From Candidatus Aenigmatarchaeota archaeon (lineage in GTDB: Archaea > EX4484-52), in assembly GCA_023137195.1 (NCBI GenBank), contig JAGLPV010000016.1, forward strand, positions 1-47,605: a DNA stretch of 47,605 nt, in the 5' to 3' direction. The translations under genes and the position numbers were made by a program. The notes under the pieces were generated by a model. The model was not told the DNA's origin and did not search any database. It saw nothing but the letters and a program-made list of their open reading frames with translations. Positions 18,797 through 27,558 of the stretch are shown one piece after another (the first letter of the stretch is position 1; each line of letters starts with the position of its first letter).

Positions 18797-19333
18797 ATGG
18801 GAGCTATCATAAATGGTTTAGAAAAAATAAAAAAATGGCATCCTCTTGGGAAAAAAGAGGATACTTCTTTTTCAAAGCGGGTTCTGGATGCAAATGAAAA
18901 TTACGAGAAAAGCGAATTTGTGGAAAACAATGCAAAAGAGGAATTTAATTCACTCCAGAAATCAAATCATCACACGCCGGAAAGACAAGAAAATTATAAA
19001 ATGGACTCCTACGAGCCAACACAACCACCCACCGAGTCATATACACCCTCAGACAGACAAAGACACTCTTCCTCTGCAAGAGAGCAGAACTACAATCAGG
19101 AACCAATATGGGAACGCAACGGACAGCAAAATCCAAGGCAGAATAATTATGGCGAGCAAAGAGGAATTCCTTTCGAGGAGCCACCCCCACTTTCAGTAGG
19201 AATGGATTCAAACTCCCCCGAAATGGAAAAACTAGACACAGTGATGATTGAAATAAGAAACATAAAAGCGCAGAACATACAGATATTAAGCGAACTTCGG
19301 CTTATCCAGGACAGGATAAGAAGAACATATTAA
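18797..19333 (+). CDS. Small disordered protein with C-terminal coiled coil
   Basis: I do not recognise this 178-residue protein. It has a basic N-terminus, then about 100 residues rich in Pro, Gln, Asn, Ser and Glu that look disordered, and a C-terminal heptad-like helix from about residue 140 to the end (MEKLDTVMIEIRNIKAQN, ILSELRLIQDRIRR). The hydrophobic spacing suggests oligomerisation. A TATA-like tttatataatttt lies at 18768-18780. It precedes the DHH nuclease gene by 52 nt. Confidence 0.65.
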   Translation: MGAIINGLEKIKKWHPLGKKEDTSFSKRVLDANENYEKSEFVENNAKEEFNSLQKSNHHTPERQENYKMDSYEPTQPPTESYTPSDRQRHSSSAREQNYNQEPIWERNGQQNPRQNNYGEQRGIPFEEPPPLSVGMDSNSPEMEKLDTVMIEIRNIKAQNIQILSELRLIQDRIRRTY

Positions 19334-19385
19334 TTTCAAATGAAAACATATTAAAAGATATTTTTTAATATACAATTATTAGTTT

Positions 19386-20816
19386 ATGGAAAGAGAAGAA
19401 ATTTTACAAAACATTAAAAGCAAGATAAATTCCTCGAGGGAAAACATTGCTCAATGCAAAGACATTTTAATTGTCGGGCATCTGGATGCAGACGGAATCA
19501 GCTCAACTGCAATCGCAAAAAAGACATTTGAACACAATGGATTCAACGTCGACTACAGGGTAGTAAAACAGCTCGATAGTGTAATAATAAAAGATATTGA
19601 AAAAAGCAAAAAAGACCTCACTGTATTTGTAGACCTTGGTTCAGGACAGCTGGATAACATCAGCGACTACATCGAAAAAAACAAGATAATGGTTCTTGAC
19701 CACCACGATCCTTCCCAAAAAACACACCCAAATATTCTCCTTCATCTTAATGCCCATCTGCTCGGGATGGATGGCTCAAAGGAAATCAGCGGCTCGGGAA
19801 TGTGCTATTTATTTTCAAGATATTTTCTGGAAAAAGATGAGAATCTATCAAAAGAATTGCAGAAGATTGCAATAATAGGCATGATGGGAGATATGCAGTT
19901 AAGGGAAGGCGCTGTTGGAATGAACAAACACATAATCTCATGGGCAGAGGACAATGAAGTAGTGAGCGTAAAAAAAGACATCTGCTATTTTGGCAAACAG
20001 ACAAGACCAATATGTAAATTACTCGAATACGCAACAGACCCGATAATACCCACAATATCATTTAGCCCGGAAAATACAAAGGCATTTGTAGGCAGTGTAA
20101 TCAACCCGCGGGACAATGACAATTTCTGGAAAAGATGGATTGACCTGAGCCAGTCTGAAGTGCAGGACATTACAACAGGCATAATAAAACTTTTCCTGTC
20201 CAACAACAACGGCAGTGCAAAATTTGCATTAGACCAGTTGTTTTGCGAGACATACCAATTTTTGGACGAGACAAAAGGCACAGAATTCCGCGATGTGATG
20301 GAATTTTCAACAGTATTGAATGCCTGCGGAAGGCATGACAGATGGAAGGACGGCGTCGAGCTAATCGTCGGAAACAGGGACAATCTCCCGGTAATAAGCA
20401 CTTTGCTTGAAAATCACAGGAGATATCTTGCAGAGTCAATCGATATCATAAAAAAAGCCAAGATCAAAAAGATGAAGAACATCCAGGTATTTTTTGCAGG
20501 AAACCGGATAAAGCCAACAATTATCGGAACTGTTGCCGGTATGGCATTGGGCGCAAGAATACTGGACTATAGGATTCCGGTACTGGCAATATCAGATGAC
20601 ACAGACGACCCGGATTATTCTAAAGTATCTTCCAGGGGCAATAAAAAAATGGTCTGGAAGGGTTTAAGATTAAACACAGCAATGAAACTCTCTGAAAAAT
20701 TCGGCGGAGAAGGAGGCGGACACGATATTGCGGCAGGATGCAGAATCCCAAACAAAAACAAAGAGGCATTCCTCGAAGCCGTTGACGAATGCATCGGGGC
20801 GCAGATAAAAGGATAA
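19386..20816 (+). CDS. DHH-family phosphoesterase/nuclease (archaeal RecJ-like)
   Basis: The 476-residue protein has the DHH active-site set: GHLDADGISS (residues 31-40), FVDLGSGQ (81-88, with D83), DHHDP (105-109), and the DHHA1 substrate-binding motif GGGHDIAAG beginning near residue 443. Archaeal members include RecJ-like single-strand exonucleases and the GINS-associated nuclease GAN; others hydrolyse oligonucleotides or cyclic dinucleotides. Length and RecJ-like architecture favour the first group. Its stop is one base before the UMP kinase ATG, so the two form an operon. Confidence 0.88.
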   Translation: MEREEILQNIKSKINSSRENIAQCKDILIVGHLDADGISSTAIAKKTFEHNGFNVDYRVVKQLDSVIIKDIEKSKKDLTVFVDLGSGQLDNISDYIEKNKIMVLDHHDPSQKTHPNILLHLNAHLLGMDGSKEISGSGMCYLFSRYFLEKDENLSKELQKIAIIGMMGDMQLREGAVGMNKHIISWAEDNEVVSVKKDICYFGKQTRPICKLLEYATDPIIPTISFSPENTKAFVGSVINPRDNDNFWKRWIDLSQSEVQDITTGIIKLFLSNNNGSAKFALDQLFCETYQFLDETKGTEFRDVMEFSTVLNACGRHDRWKDGVELIVGNRDNLPVISTLLENHRRYLAESIDIIKKAKIKKMKNIQVFFAGNRIKPTIIGTVAGMALGARILDYRIPVLAISDDTDDPDYSKVSSRGNKKMVWKGLRLNTAMKLSEKFGGEGGGHDIAAGCRIPNKNKEAFLEAVDECIGAQIKG

Positions 20817-20817
20817 T

Positions 20818-21531
20818 ATGGATAATAAAAAAATTGTGATTTCCCTTGGAGGGTCACTCCTAAGCGACGATTTTACTTACCAACACATAGCCGAATACGT
20901 AACTGTATTTGAAAAGCTATATGATGAAGGATACAGTTTAACAGTAACTGTCGGCGGAGGCAGGAGCGCAAGAAAATACATAGATATCCTCTCTCAAAAA
21001 CAGATGAAAGAAAAGAAAGAAAAGCACATAAAATGCGACATGATTGCAGTAAGCGTCACCCACTCCAACGCACTTCTCTTAAAATACATGACCGATGACA
21101 AAAAGACATACCCGAAAATCCCAAAGTCAAATTTCGCAATAAAAACAGCAATAAAAACACAGCAGAAAACAAACAATATAATTTATTGCGGCGGCACAAA
21201 ACCATTCCAGTCCACAGACGGTGTTGCAAGTTTCTGCGCACTTAATTCAGGCGCAGAGTTAATAATCAATGCAACAAACATAGACGGCGTCTATGACAAA
21301 AACCCAAAAGAAGACTCTAATGCAAAAAAAATAGACAAATTATCTTACGAAGAATTCAGAAAAATCATCGCCCCCAACCCCCAATCCCCGGGAAAATATG
21401 CTCTTTTTGATTTAAAGGCAATACCGCTCCTGGAAAACCAAAAGATAAAGCTGGTAATTCTAGACGGCAGAGACCCGCAAAATATTCTAAAGGCAGTAAA
21501 AGGAAACAAATCAGGAAGTTTAATTTCCTGA
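20818..21531 (+). CDS. pyrH: Archaeal UMP kinase
   Basis: The 237-residue protein belongs to the amino-acid kinase fold: KIVISLGGSLL at the N-terminus for ATP phosphate binding, VTVGGGRSARKYI for the substrate, and the later NATNIDGVYDKNPKE stretch typical of UMP kinases. It phosphorylates UMP to UDP. The short length matches archaeal rather than bacterial PyrH. It completes a pyrimidine theme with pyrB/pyrI elsewhere in the window. Confidence 0.92.
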   Translation: MDNKKIVISLGGSLLSDDFTYQHIAEYVTVFEKLYDEGYSLTVTVGGGRSARKYIDILSQKQMKEKKEKHIKCDMIAVSVTHSNALLLKYMTDDKKTYPKIPKSNFAIKTAIKTQQKTNNIIYCGGTKPFQSTDGVASFCALNSGAELIINATNIDGVYDKNPKEDSNAKKIDKLSYEEFRKIIAPNPQSPGKYALFDLKAIPLLENQKIKLVILDGRDPQNILKAVKGNKSGSLIS

Positions 21532-21536
21532 ACGCA

Positions 21537-22148
21537 TCATCTCCAAGGTCGCCACAAATTAAGTTTATATTTTATAGCCGCCAGTCTCAGGACAAAACAG
21601 GAGAATAAAAGCACATACACATATCTCATATCCTCCCTATACCCACCACATGCCGCATAAACCACACCAAAGAGTATTGCCACAGAAGCATAAAAATCAT
21701 GATAGAGAATTTCCGGCATGGTGTTCATAGCAATATCCCTCAACATACCACCACCAATAGCAGTAATTGTTGCGCAAAATACAATGGCAAAGAAGCCCAG
21801 TCCCAATTCATTTGCTTTGGATGCACCGATAAAAGCAAAAGTCACAAGTCCGACAGAATCCACTACAAGCATCCCCTTGTTGATTTTATAAAACAAATTA
21901 TATGCAACTATAGAAAATACAATTGCCGAGATAATAGTAAAAACATAATTGTTGTCATAAAAATAAAACGGAACATTCCCAAGAAAAAGTTCCCTGATGG
22001 TTCCGCCACCCAGAGCCGTCAAAAAAGCACAGACAAAGACGCCAAAGATATCAAACTTCTTTTTTATGGCAAAATAACTGCCGTAAGTTGCAAACGCAAA
22101 TGTTCCCAACAAATCCAGCATATAAATTTCATTGAGCATATAAATCAT
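21537..22148 (-). CDS. TRIC/UPF0126-type membrane channel
   Basis: The 203-residue protein has about seven membrane helices in two tandem halves, each with the family signature: ALGGGTIRELFLGN near residue 45 and AIGGGMLRDIAMNTMP near residue 130. The UPF0126/TRIC family forms trimeric cation channels in prokaryotes; some bacterial members are described as glycine transporters. The start may instead be the second or third methionine, a few codons in. It is convergent with pyrH, with 5 nt between the stops. Confidence 0.88.
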   Translation of the reverse strand: MIYMLNEIYMLDLLGTFAFATYGSYFAIKKKFDIFGVFVCAFLTALGGGTIRELFLGNVPFYFYDNNYVFTIISAIVFSIVAYNLFYKINKGMLVVDSVGLVTFAFIGASKANELGLGFFAIVFCATITAIGGGMLRDIAMNTMPEILYHDFYASVAILFGVVYAACGGYREDMRYVYVLLFSCFVLRLAAIKYKLNLWRPWR

Positions 22149-22310
22149 CAGACAATATCTTTATGAAACTTTTTACATTGTATATAAAGTGTAAATTTCG
22201 CAAGGAACTTTAGATATCAACATGAAAATTTTTTCTTCATTTTCGTTAAAAAATTTGCTTGAATACAATTCATAAAATACTTTTTTATATTTCATATCTA
22301 TTTATTTACA

Positions 22311-23192
22311 ATGAAAAAACAAAAAGACAAAGATGAATCTTCTTTGGAATCAATCAGGACAGAACTCAGCGACTCAGGAAAATTGCTGGAGCGTATGAGT
22401 ATAGCCGTTGCAAATGGACTGATAGATAAAGATTTTTATAAAAAAACAGAAAAAAAGATTGCCTCTGATTTGCTAAGTACATATGTCCAGCAGAAAAGAG
22501 TGGATTTTCTGGAATCACAGAAATCTCTTTGCTCGAAAAAAGAGTTGAAGGAAAAACTAAACGAAGATGTAAAGGAAATTCTAAAGAAAGCCAAAAAGAA
22601 AGTTAAGATTTCAAGAAAAAAAATACTGGAAAGAAAAAAACAGGTTTTAAAAGAAGAGGACAAAAAAATATTGTCTGATATCCCCGTATTAAGAGAGTTG
22701 TTTTTGAGAAATGCAATCGACAAAAAAGACTATGTGGCGGCAATGGAGTCCATAGAAAAGGAGCATGAAAAAATCGAGAAGCAATTATACGATTACATGA
22801 AGCAGGAAGACATGGAAAGGTTAAAAAAGAAGGTAAATGCCCTAATACACAGGCACCTGAAAAAAAGCCTGCTAAAAAAAGAAACAGATGAACTTGCCCT
22901 GGAACTCTCGAACCTGGAAGTTCTTTTTGAAAACAAGTTGATTTCACAGGAATTGTATGCCAGCAAATGCCACCTCATAAGAAACAAGGTAAACCTATAT
23001 GAGAGCCTTGCTTCAAAAATAGACGTTGTTTTTGATTTATATTCAAAGGTTGTGGATTCTGTAAAGCAGGAAGAAAAAAATCTTCAAAAAAACCTCGCTA
23101 AAGACACAAATATACAGGACAGTCAAAAAAAGAAAGTAGAGGAAGAAAAAAGAAGAGTTATCAATAAAATAAAAGAACTAACTGCGGATTAG
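22311..23192 (+). CDS. Lys/Glu-rich coiled-coil protein of unknown function
   Basis: The 293-residue protein is predicted to be almost entirely helical and highly charged, with runs such as KKAKKKVKISRKKILERKK and long heptad stretches. Three similar segments recur: ANGLIDKDFYKKTE, RNAIDKKDYVAAME and ENKLISQELYASK. They resemble a repeated short-helix motif before each coiled coil. No catalytic motif is visible. A TATA-like element (ttttttatatttcat) lies near 22280-22294. The 3' end overlaps the convergent signal-peptidase-like gene by 4 nt. Confidence 0.75.
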   Translation: MKKQKDKDESSLESIRTELSDSGKLLERMSIAVANGLIDKDFYKKTEKKIASDLLSTYVQQKRVDFLESQKSLCSKKELKEKLNEDVKEILKKAKKKVKISRKKILERKKQVLKEEDKKILSDIPVLRELFLRNAIDKKDYVAAMESIEKEHEKIEKQLYDYMKQEDMERLKKKVNALIHRHLKKSLLKKETDELALELSNLEVLFENKLISQELYASKCHLIRNKVNLYESLASKIDVVFDLYSKVVDSVKQEEKNLQKNLAKDTNIQDSQKKKVEEEKRRVINKIKELTAD

Positions 23193-23941
23193 CTGAAATA
23201 CTTATCAATCTTTATCTCTCCTTTGTCTGTTTTTTTGAATAGTTTAGTAGTGCGTTGAACCAACTGATTAAAATGAACAAGACCAAAAACACGCGAATCC
23301 ACTAAAAATCCGCCCTTTATATCTGCATTGTCTGACAAAACAAGACAGTAATCTTTTGGGATAACACCATTATTTGTTAATCTTAAAATATGCTCCTGCT
23401 CAAAGTCAAAAAAATTATGTCTGTAATGCATATTTGAGCCATCAATATACAAATATCCATTTCTGAACTCTATTTTATTAAACGGAACTGCCTTTATTCT
23501 TTTTCCAAGCATGGCGTGACCGGTTAAAAGGGGATTATTATATATATCATCAGATAGATTGTCCTTTTCTTTAGCCTCCATTTTCCGTTTTATATTTTTT
23601 TCAATATAAAAGATAGATGTATTAATAGAATCCTGAGCCCATGAAGGATCAAATGCAATCCCGACGATATGCCCTATTTCCGGTTGAAAATGATTGTAAT
23701 AATTATGGTCTCCTTCTACTATGCCCGAACTTGGAAGTGTCGGTTGCATGGAGGCTCCTTCTATCGGAACAATTCTTTTCTTTGATTTATACAACAATGT
23801 TGCAATAACAGATGCTATCAAAATGACGACGACAACTTCAATCGGAAAACTACCCGTATCAATGCTTGAAAGTGAAGAAAAATCATAAGATTGGGAAAAT
23901 GTCTGTTTTGGAAGCTCAAATGTCGGCAATTCAAATGCCAT
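23189..23941 (-). CDS. Signal peptidase I-like S26 protease
   Basis: The 250-residue protein has a membrane helix at about residues 34-52, then the catalytic serine box IEGASMQPTL with S64, GKRIKAVPF with K147, and LSDNADIKGGFLVDSRVFG with D204 and D215-S-R217. This is the bacterial-type Ser-Lys dyad pattern; archaeal signal peptidases normally carry histidine at the lysine position. The loop between Ser and Lys is long (about 80 residues). It would cleave exported proteins outside the membrane. It starts 4 nt after the radA stop and is probably cotranscribed with it. Confidence 0.82.
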   Translation of the reverse strand: MAFELPTFELPKQTFSQSYDFSSLSSIDTGSFPIEVVVVILIASVIATLLYKSKKRIVPIEGASMQPTLPSSGIVEGDHNYYNHFQPEIGHIVGIAFDPSWAQDSINTSIFYIEKNIKRKMEAKEKDNLSDDIYNNPLLTGHAMLGKRIKAVPFNKIEFRNGYLYIDGSNMHYRHNFFDFEQEHILRLTNNGVIPKDYCLVLSDNADIKGGFLVDSRVFGLVHFNQLVQRTTKLFKKTDKGEIKIDKYFS

Positions 23942-23945
23942 AAAT

Positions 23946-24959
23946 CTACATATCTTCTACGCCGTTAGATGTTATCTTATATAGGATTTCCCCATCAGGC
24001 AAATTAGGACTGTCAACCAGTTTTGCAACTCTGGTATCCCCTTTACTTTTCCTTAAATATATCCTGAAAGTCGCCGCATGATGCAGTACATGACCGCCTA
24101 CTGCCTGTGTCGGGTCCCCGAACATCATATCCGGTTTCGACATGACCTGGTTTGTAATATATACCACAAGGTTGAAACCATCTGCCAGTTTGCTCAAAAC
24201 GTGAAGATGCTTGTTTAATTTTTGCTGCCTGTCTGCCAGGCTTCCACGCCCGACATAATCAGACCTGAAGTGGCTCATCAAAGAGTCTACAATTATCAGC
24301 TTGATATTTTTTTCCTTTATCATATCCTTTGCCTTTTCAACAAGCAGCATCTGGTGGTCGCTGTTGTATGCCTTACCGACAAAAATATTTGAAAGCACTT
24401 TTTTCTCATCAAGACCTTTTGCTCTTGCCATCTCTATTATCCTTTCTGGTCTGAATGTGTGTTCTGTATCAACATAAAGGCATGCACCGTTTGCGCCGCC
24501 GTCCGCCCTGGGGCACTGGACATTCACTGACAACTGGTGAGCAAGCTGGGTTTTTGCAGAGCCGAATGCTCCATAGCATTCTGTGATTGATCCGCTCTCA
24601 AATCCTCCTCCGAGAAGTTCATCAAAAGAATTGCTTCCTGTTGTTATCTTGATTATATCCTTCCTTTTTTCAAGCACTTCCAGCCCTGTTTCATATCCCA
24701 TGCTAAGCATAGCACGGGCAGCCGCAATAACTTTATTTGCTGTAGGAACACCAATCTCGCAAATTGCACTTATTTCTGATGCGCTTGCAGTTGCAATCGC
24801 CATAATGTCGCTGTAGCCCGTCTCTTTTAATTTCTCTGCTGTCTTCGGACCAACGCCGGGAATTGAATCTATCTGTATTTCTTCTTCTTCCTTTTTTGTA
24901 GAATTATCTTCTGGTTCTTCTACTATTTCATCCAATGGTTTTTCTGTTGTTTCTTCCAT
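23946..24959 (-). CDS. radA: DNA repair and recombination protein RadA
   Basis: The 337-residue archaeal RecA/Rad51 homologue has an N-terminal helix-hairpin-helix domain (IDSIPGVGPKTAEKL, residues 29-43) and the ATPase core. The Walker A loop is GAFGSAKTQ at residues 130-138, with alanine where the second glycine of GxxxxGKT is usual. The Walker B region is IKLIIVDSLMSHFR, and L1/L2 parts follow (SLADRQQKLNKHL, VYITNQVMSKPD). It forms filaments on single-stranded DNA for strand exchange. An acidic N-terminal extension of about 27 residues precedes the HhH domain. The signal-peptidase-like gene follows it. Confidence 0.96.
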   Translation of the reverse strand: MEETTEKPLDEIVEEPEDNSTKKEEEEIQIDSIPGVGPKTAEKLKETGYSDIMAIATASASEISAICEIGVPTANKVIAAARAMLSMGYETGLEVLEKRKDIIKITTGSNSFDELLGGGFESGSITECYGAFGSAKTQLAHQLSVNVQCPRADGGANGACLYVDTEHTFRPERIIEMARAKGLDEKKVLSNIFVGKAYNSDHQMLLVEKAKDMIKEKNIKLIIVDSLMSHFRSDYVGRGSLADRQQKLNKHLHVLSKLADGFNLVVYITNQVMSKPDMMFGDPTQAVGGHVLHHAATFRIYLRKSKGDTRVAKLVDSPNLPDGEILYKITSNGVEDM

Positions 24960-25296
24960 AAATTTTAATGCATTATAATTTTAAAAGATTTTATGTTTAC
25001 TATTCTTAGATATATCGCGGCACAAAAGTAATCATGGAAGTTTCCTTACAATCCATACTACTTCTAAGCTTTTGTTCTTGTTTCCTTGCAGTTATGCAAC
25101 AACAACAAAATGCAAGTAATGTGGCGTGATATAATCTCAAACGCAATTGTATTACTTGTTGTGATAATTGCGTCTTCGAATATATTTGCCTGCTTAACTT
25201 TTGAATTTTATTCGCAGTCAAATATACAAGTAGAATACATAAATACTATATGAATGTCAAGTATATCTTTATATTATTTATGTGTTTTGCTATAAT
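24960..25296. other. 337-nt spacer between radA and the M29 peptidase
   Basis: This divergent spacer holds the promoters of both genes; tttatattattta at about 25268-25280 is placed correctly for the M29 ATG at 25297. Two short overlapping frames on the plus strand encode hydrophobic peptides: 25034-25129 (31 aa, one hydrophobic stretch with two cysteines) and 25119-25253 (44 aa, with IVLLVVIIA). Neither has a clear ribosome binding site. I see no structured RNA. Confidence 0.4.
25119..25253 (+). CDS. Possible 44-residue single-pass membrane peptide
   Basis: ATG at 25119 opens a 44-residue frame with a charged start (MWRD), a hydrophobic segment (AIVLLVVIIASSNIFACL) and a polar tail. It overlaps the end of another tiny frame at 25034-25129 by 11 nt, as coupled genes do. 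Coding is uncertain because no homologue or ribosome binding site is evident. Confidence 0.22.
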   Translation: MWRDIISNAIVLLVVIIASSNIFACLTFEFYSQSNIQVEYINTI

Positions 25297-26592
25297 ATGT
25301 TTGATTTAAAAAAATTGGCGCTGGACGTCTGCGATACCCTTAAGATATCACAAAAGGATAATGAAAATATTGAAAAAGCAAGGAATGAATTTGGGTCTGG
25401 CTTTATTGACCAACTTCTTCAAAAAAAGAATTTTGAACTCAACGGGTTTTTAGATGATGAATTAAAGACAATAGAAAAGCTAAGGCATCCTGATTACGGT
25501 CCATTAATATACAAGATAGACAACACATACTACACCAAGGAAAAGGTTTCAGAAAATATAAGGATAAGATATGTTTTTGAGTCAGAAGAGTGCTTTGCAT
25601 TAGCAAAAATAATAAGAGAAGAATGTTACAGGAGAGGATGCACTTGCGCCATAATACCTCTTTTCGAGGGAGACCAAAAAGAATATCTCTCTATGATTCC
25701 CGAGGACGTTCTGTTTGAATTAAATCCAATGTCGATTGCAATTGCCAAAAACATGGATGTAAGCATATTCATCGGAGACATAAGCGACCCGAACTGGTCA
25801 AAAGGTCTTGAAAAAAAGATTTCGATGAGCTCTCATTCAAATATGATTTTCTGGGGCATTTACGAAAAATTCAACATCCGCGGTGCTTTGCTGGCACTGC
25901 CTGTTGAAAGAAAAGAGACCTATGTTTCAAAAGACAAATACCGGCAGGTTTTTTACGACAGTCTTTTGGCAAGTTTTTCAGATGAAATGAGAACACTAAT
26001 TGACATTTACGAAAAAAAACTAAAAGATATAGATACAATAAGGATTGTTGCAGATGACGGCACAGACCTTTCCTTTTCCATAAAAGACAGAAAAATCCTG
26101 CGCGACGATAAATATGCAGCCACCAAAAAAAAGAGCGAGACATACAATTTCCCCACAGGAGAAGTATTTGTTGCGCCGGTTGAAACTTCTGCAAACGGCA
26201 GGATAATTTTTGATTATGTCACACCAAGAGGATTTGGTCTGATTGAAAATCTCGACATTACTTTTAAGGACGGCAAAGTATCAGAGTACACAGCAAAAGG
26301 TGACGGTGCAGAAAAGTTCAAAAAATTCCTTGATGCAAACACCGGCGAGAAAGACCGCATTGCAGAACTGGGAATAGGATGCAATCCCAAAGCAGAATTC
26401 ATAGGAACCACAATAGTGGACGAAAAGATATTCGGCAGCATACACATCGCCATAGGATTCAATCTCGGCTCATTCCAGGGGAAAAATCAGGCATCTTCGC
26501 ACCAGGATATGATAAAGATTATGAAAGACCGAGGTGGGTGCCTTTACGCAGACGGGAAAATGATAATGAAAGACGGTATGCCTCTTGACTGA
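25297..26592 (+). CDS. M29-family aminopeptidase
   Basis: The 431-residue protein matches the M29 (aminopeptidase T/AmpS) metallopeptidases. Characteristic segments in the C-terminal half are NFPTGEVFVAP, IAELGIGCNP, GSIHIAIGFN and SSHQDMIK, which carry the glutamate, histidine and aspartate metal ligands. It would remove N-terminal residues from peptides in the cytoplasm, using two metal ions. I prefer the ATG at 25297 to a GTG five codons upstream, because a TATA element lies about 22 nt before it. Confidence 0.88.
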   Translation: MFDLKKLALDVCDTLKISQKDNENIEKARNEFGSGFIDQLLQKKNFELNGFLDDELKTIEKLRHPDYGPLIYKIDNTYYTKEKVSENIRIRYVFESEECFALAKIIREECYRRGCTCAIIPLFEGDQKEYLSMIPEDVLFELNPMSIAIAKNMDVSIFIGDISDPNWSKGLEKKISMSSHSNMIFWGIYEKFNIRGALLALPVERKETYVSKDKYRQVFYDSLLASFSDEMRTLIDIYEKKLKDIDTIRIVADDGTDLSFSIKDRKILRDDKYAATKKKSETYNFPTGEVFVAPVETSANGRIIFDYVTPRGFGLIENLDITFKDGKVSEYTAKGDGAEKFKKFLDANTGEKDRIAELGIGCNPKAEFIGTTIVDEKIFGSIHIAIGFNLGSFQGKNQASSHQDMIKIMKDRGGCLYADGKMIMKDGMPLD

Positions 26593-26605
26593 TTGTTTTA
26601 GATGA

Positions 26606-26615
26606 ATATATAAAT
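26606..26615 (+). promoter_or_regulatory. TATA box of purC
   Basis: atatataaat is centred 25.5 nt before the purC ATG at 26636, indicating a leaderless start and its own promoter after the M29 gene. Confidence 0.6.
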
Positions 26616-26635
26616 ATTGGTCTTTAATATCTCTT

Positions 26636-27538
26636 ATGGAATTTATAAAATCAGGAAAAGTAAAGCAGATATACGATGCAGGAGAAAAGGAACTGGAATT
26701 TTTTTTTACAGACAATGTCTCTGTTTACGACTGCATCATACCGAGCAAAATTCCTCACAAGGGAGAGACGCTTTGCAGGGAAAGCGCATTCTGGTTTGAA
26801 AAATTAAATAAAATCGGGATAAAAAGTCATTTTATCCGACTGGCGGCGCCAGACAAGATGAGAGTAAAAAAAGTGGATGTAATCTATGATTATGACAAAA
26901 TAACTTCTAAAACAGTCAATTATTTAATTCCCCTGGAGGTAATCGCCAGGTATTATGTTGCAGGGTCTTTGTTCAGGAGAGTACAGGCAGGAAAAATAAG
27001 CGCAGCACAGCTGGGCTTTGAAGAAGGATACACCGTAAAATACGGCGACAAACTACCTCGTCCTTTTATCGAGTGCACAACAAAACTAGAGGAATATGAC
27101 AAAGAACTCACCGATGAAGAGGCAGTTAAAATGGCAAGCCTCTCCCCCGAAGAATTTGACAATCTCAAAAAAACCATACTAAAGACAGATGAATTAATCT
27201 CCCAAACAATAGAAAAAAACAATTTAATCCACGTCGACGGTAAAAAAGAATTTGCATTCGACGAAAACAGGAATCTAATGATAATAGACACTTTCGGCAC
27301 AACCGACGAAGACAGGTTCTGGGACAAGGCAGAATACGAAAAAGGAAATATCGTCGAACTGAGCAAAGAATTTGTAAGAGAATATTATACAAAAACCGGA
27401 TTTAAAGACGAGTTGGATAAAGCAAGACAGGAAGGAAAAGAAATCCCGAAGATACCTCCTTTGCCGGACGAATTAATAGATAAAACAAGCAAACTCTACA
27501 CCGATATGTTTGAGAAGCTGACCGGAGAAGCGTTTTAA
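26636..27538 (+). CDS. purC: Phosphoribosylaminoimidazole-succinocarboxamide synthase (SAICAR synthetase)
   Basis: The 300-residue enzyme joins CAIR and aspartate with ATP in de novo purine synthesis. Family landmarks are SGKVKQIYDAGEKELEFFFT at the N-terminus, SVYDCIIPSKIPHKGE, PLEVIARYYVAGSL and the EFAFDENRNLMIIDTFGT/DEDRFW region, where LTPDSSRFW is more usual. Length fits the 300-residue class rather than the short bacterial form. No other purine gene lies in the window. Confidence 0.92.
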   Translation: MEFIKSGKVKQIYDAGEKELEFFFTDNVSVYDCIIPSKIPHKGETLCRESAFWFEKLNKIGIKSHFIRLAAPDKMRVKKVDVIYDYDKITSKTVNYLIPLEVIARYYVAGSLFRRVQAGKISAAQLGFEEGYTVKYGDKLPRPFIECTTKLEEYDKELTDEEAVKMASLSPEEFDNLKKTILKTDELISQTIEKNNLIHVDGKKEFAFDENRNLMIIDTFGTTDEDRFWDKAEYEKGNIVELSKEFVREYYTKTGFKDELDKARQEGKEIPKIPPLPDELIDKTSKLYTDMFEKLTGEAF

Positions 27539-27558
27539 TACTCTTTTTTAAGAGGTGT

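Noticed and set aside
25006-25221. A minus-strand 71-residue frame between radA and the M29 gene
   Set aside because: Its composition (runs of Cys, Gln, Leu and Arg) is not protein-like and no ribosome binding site or promoter is in place.
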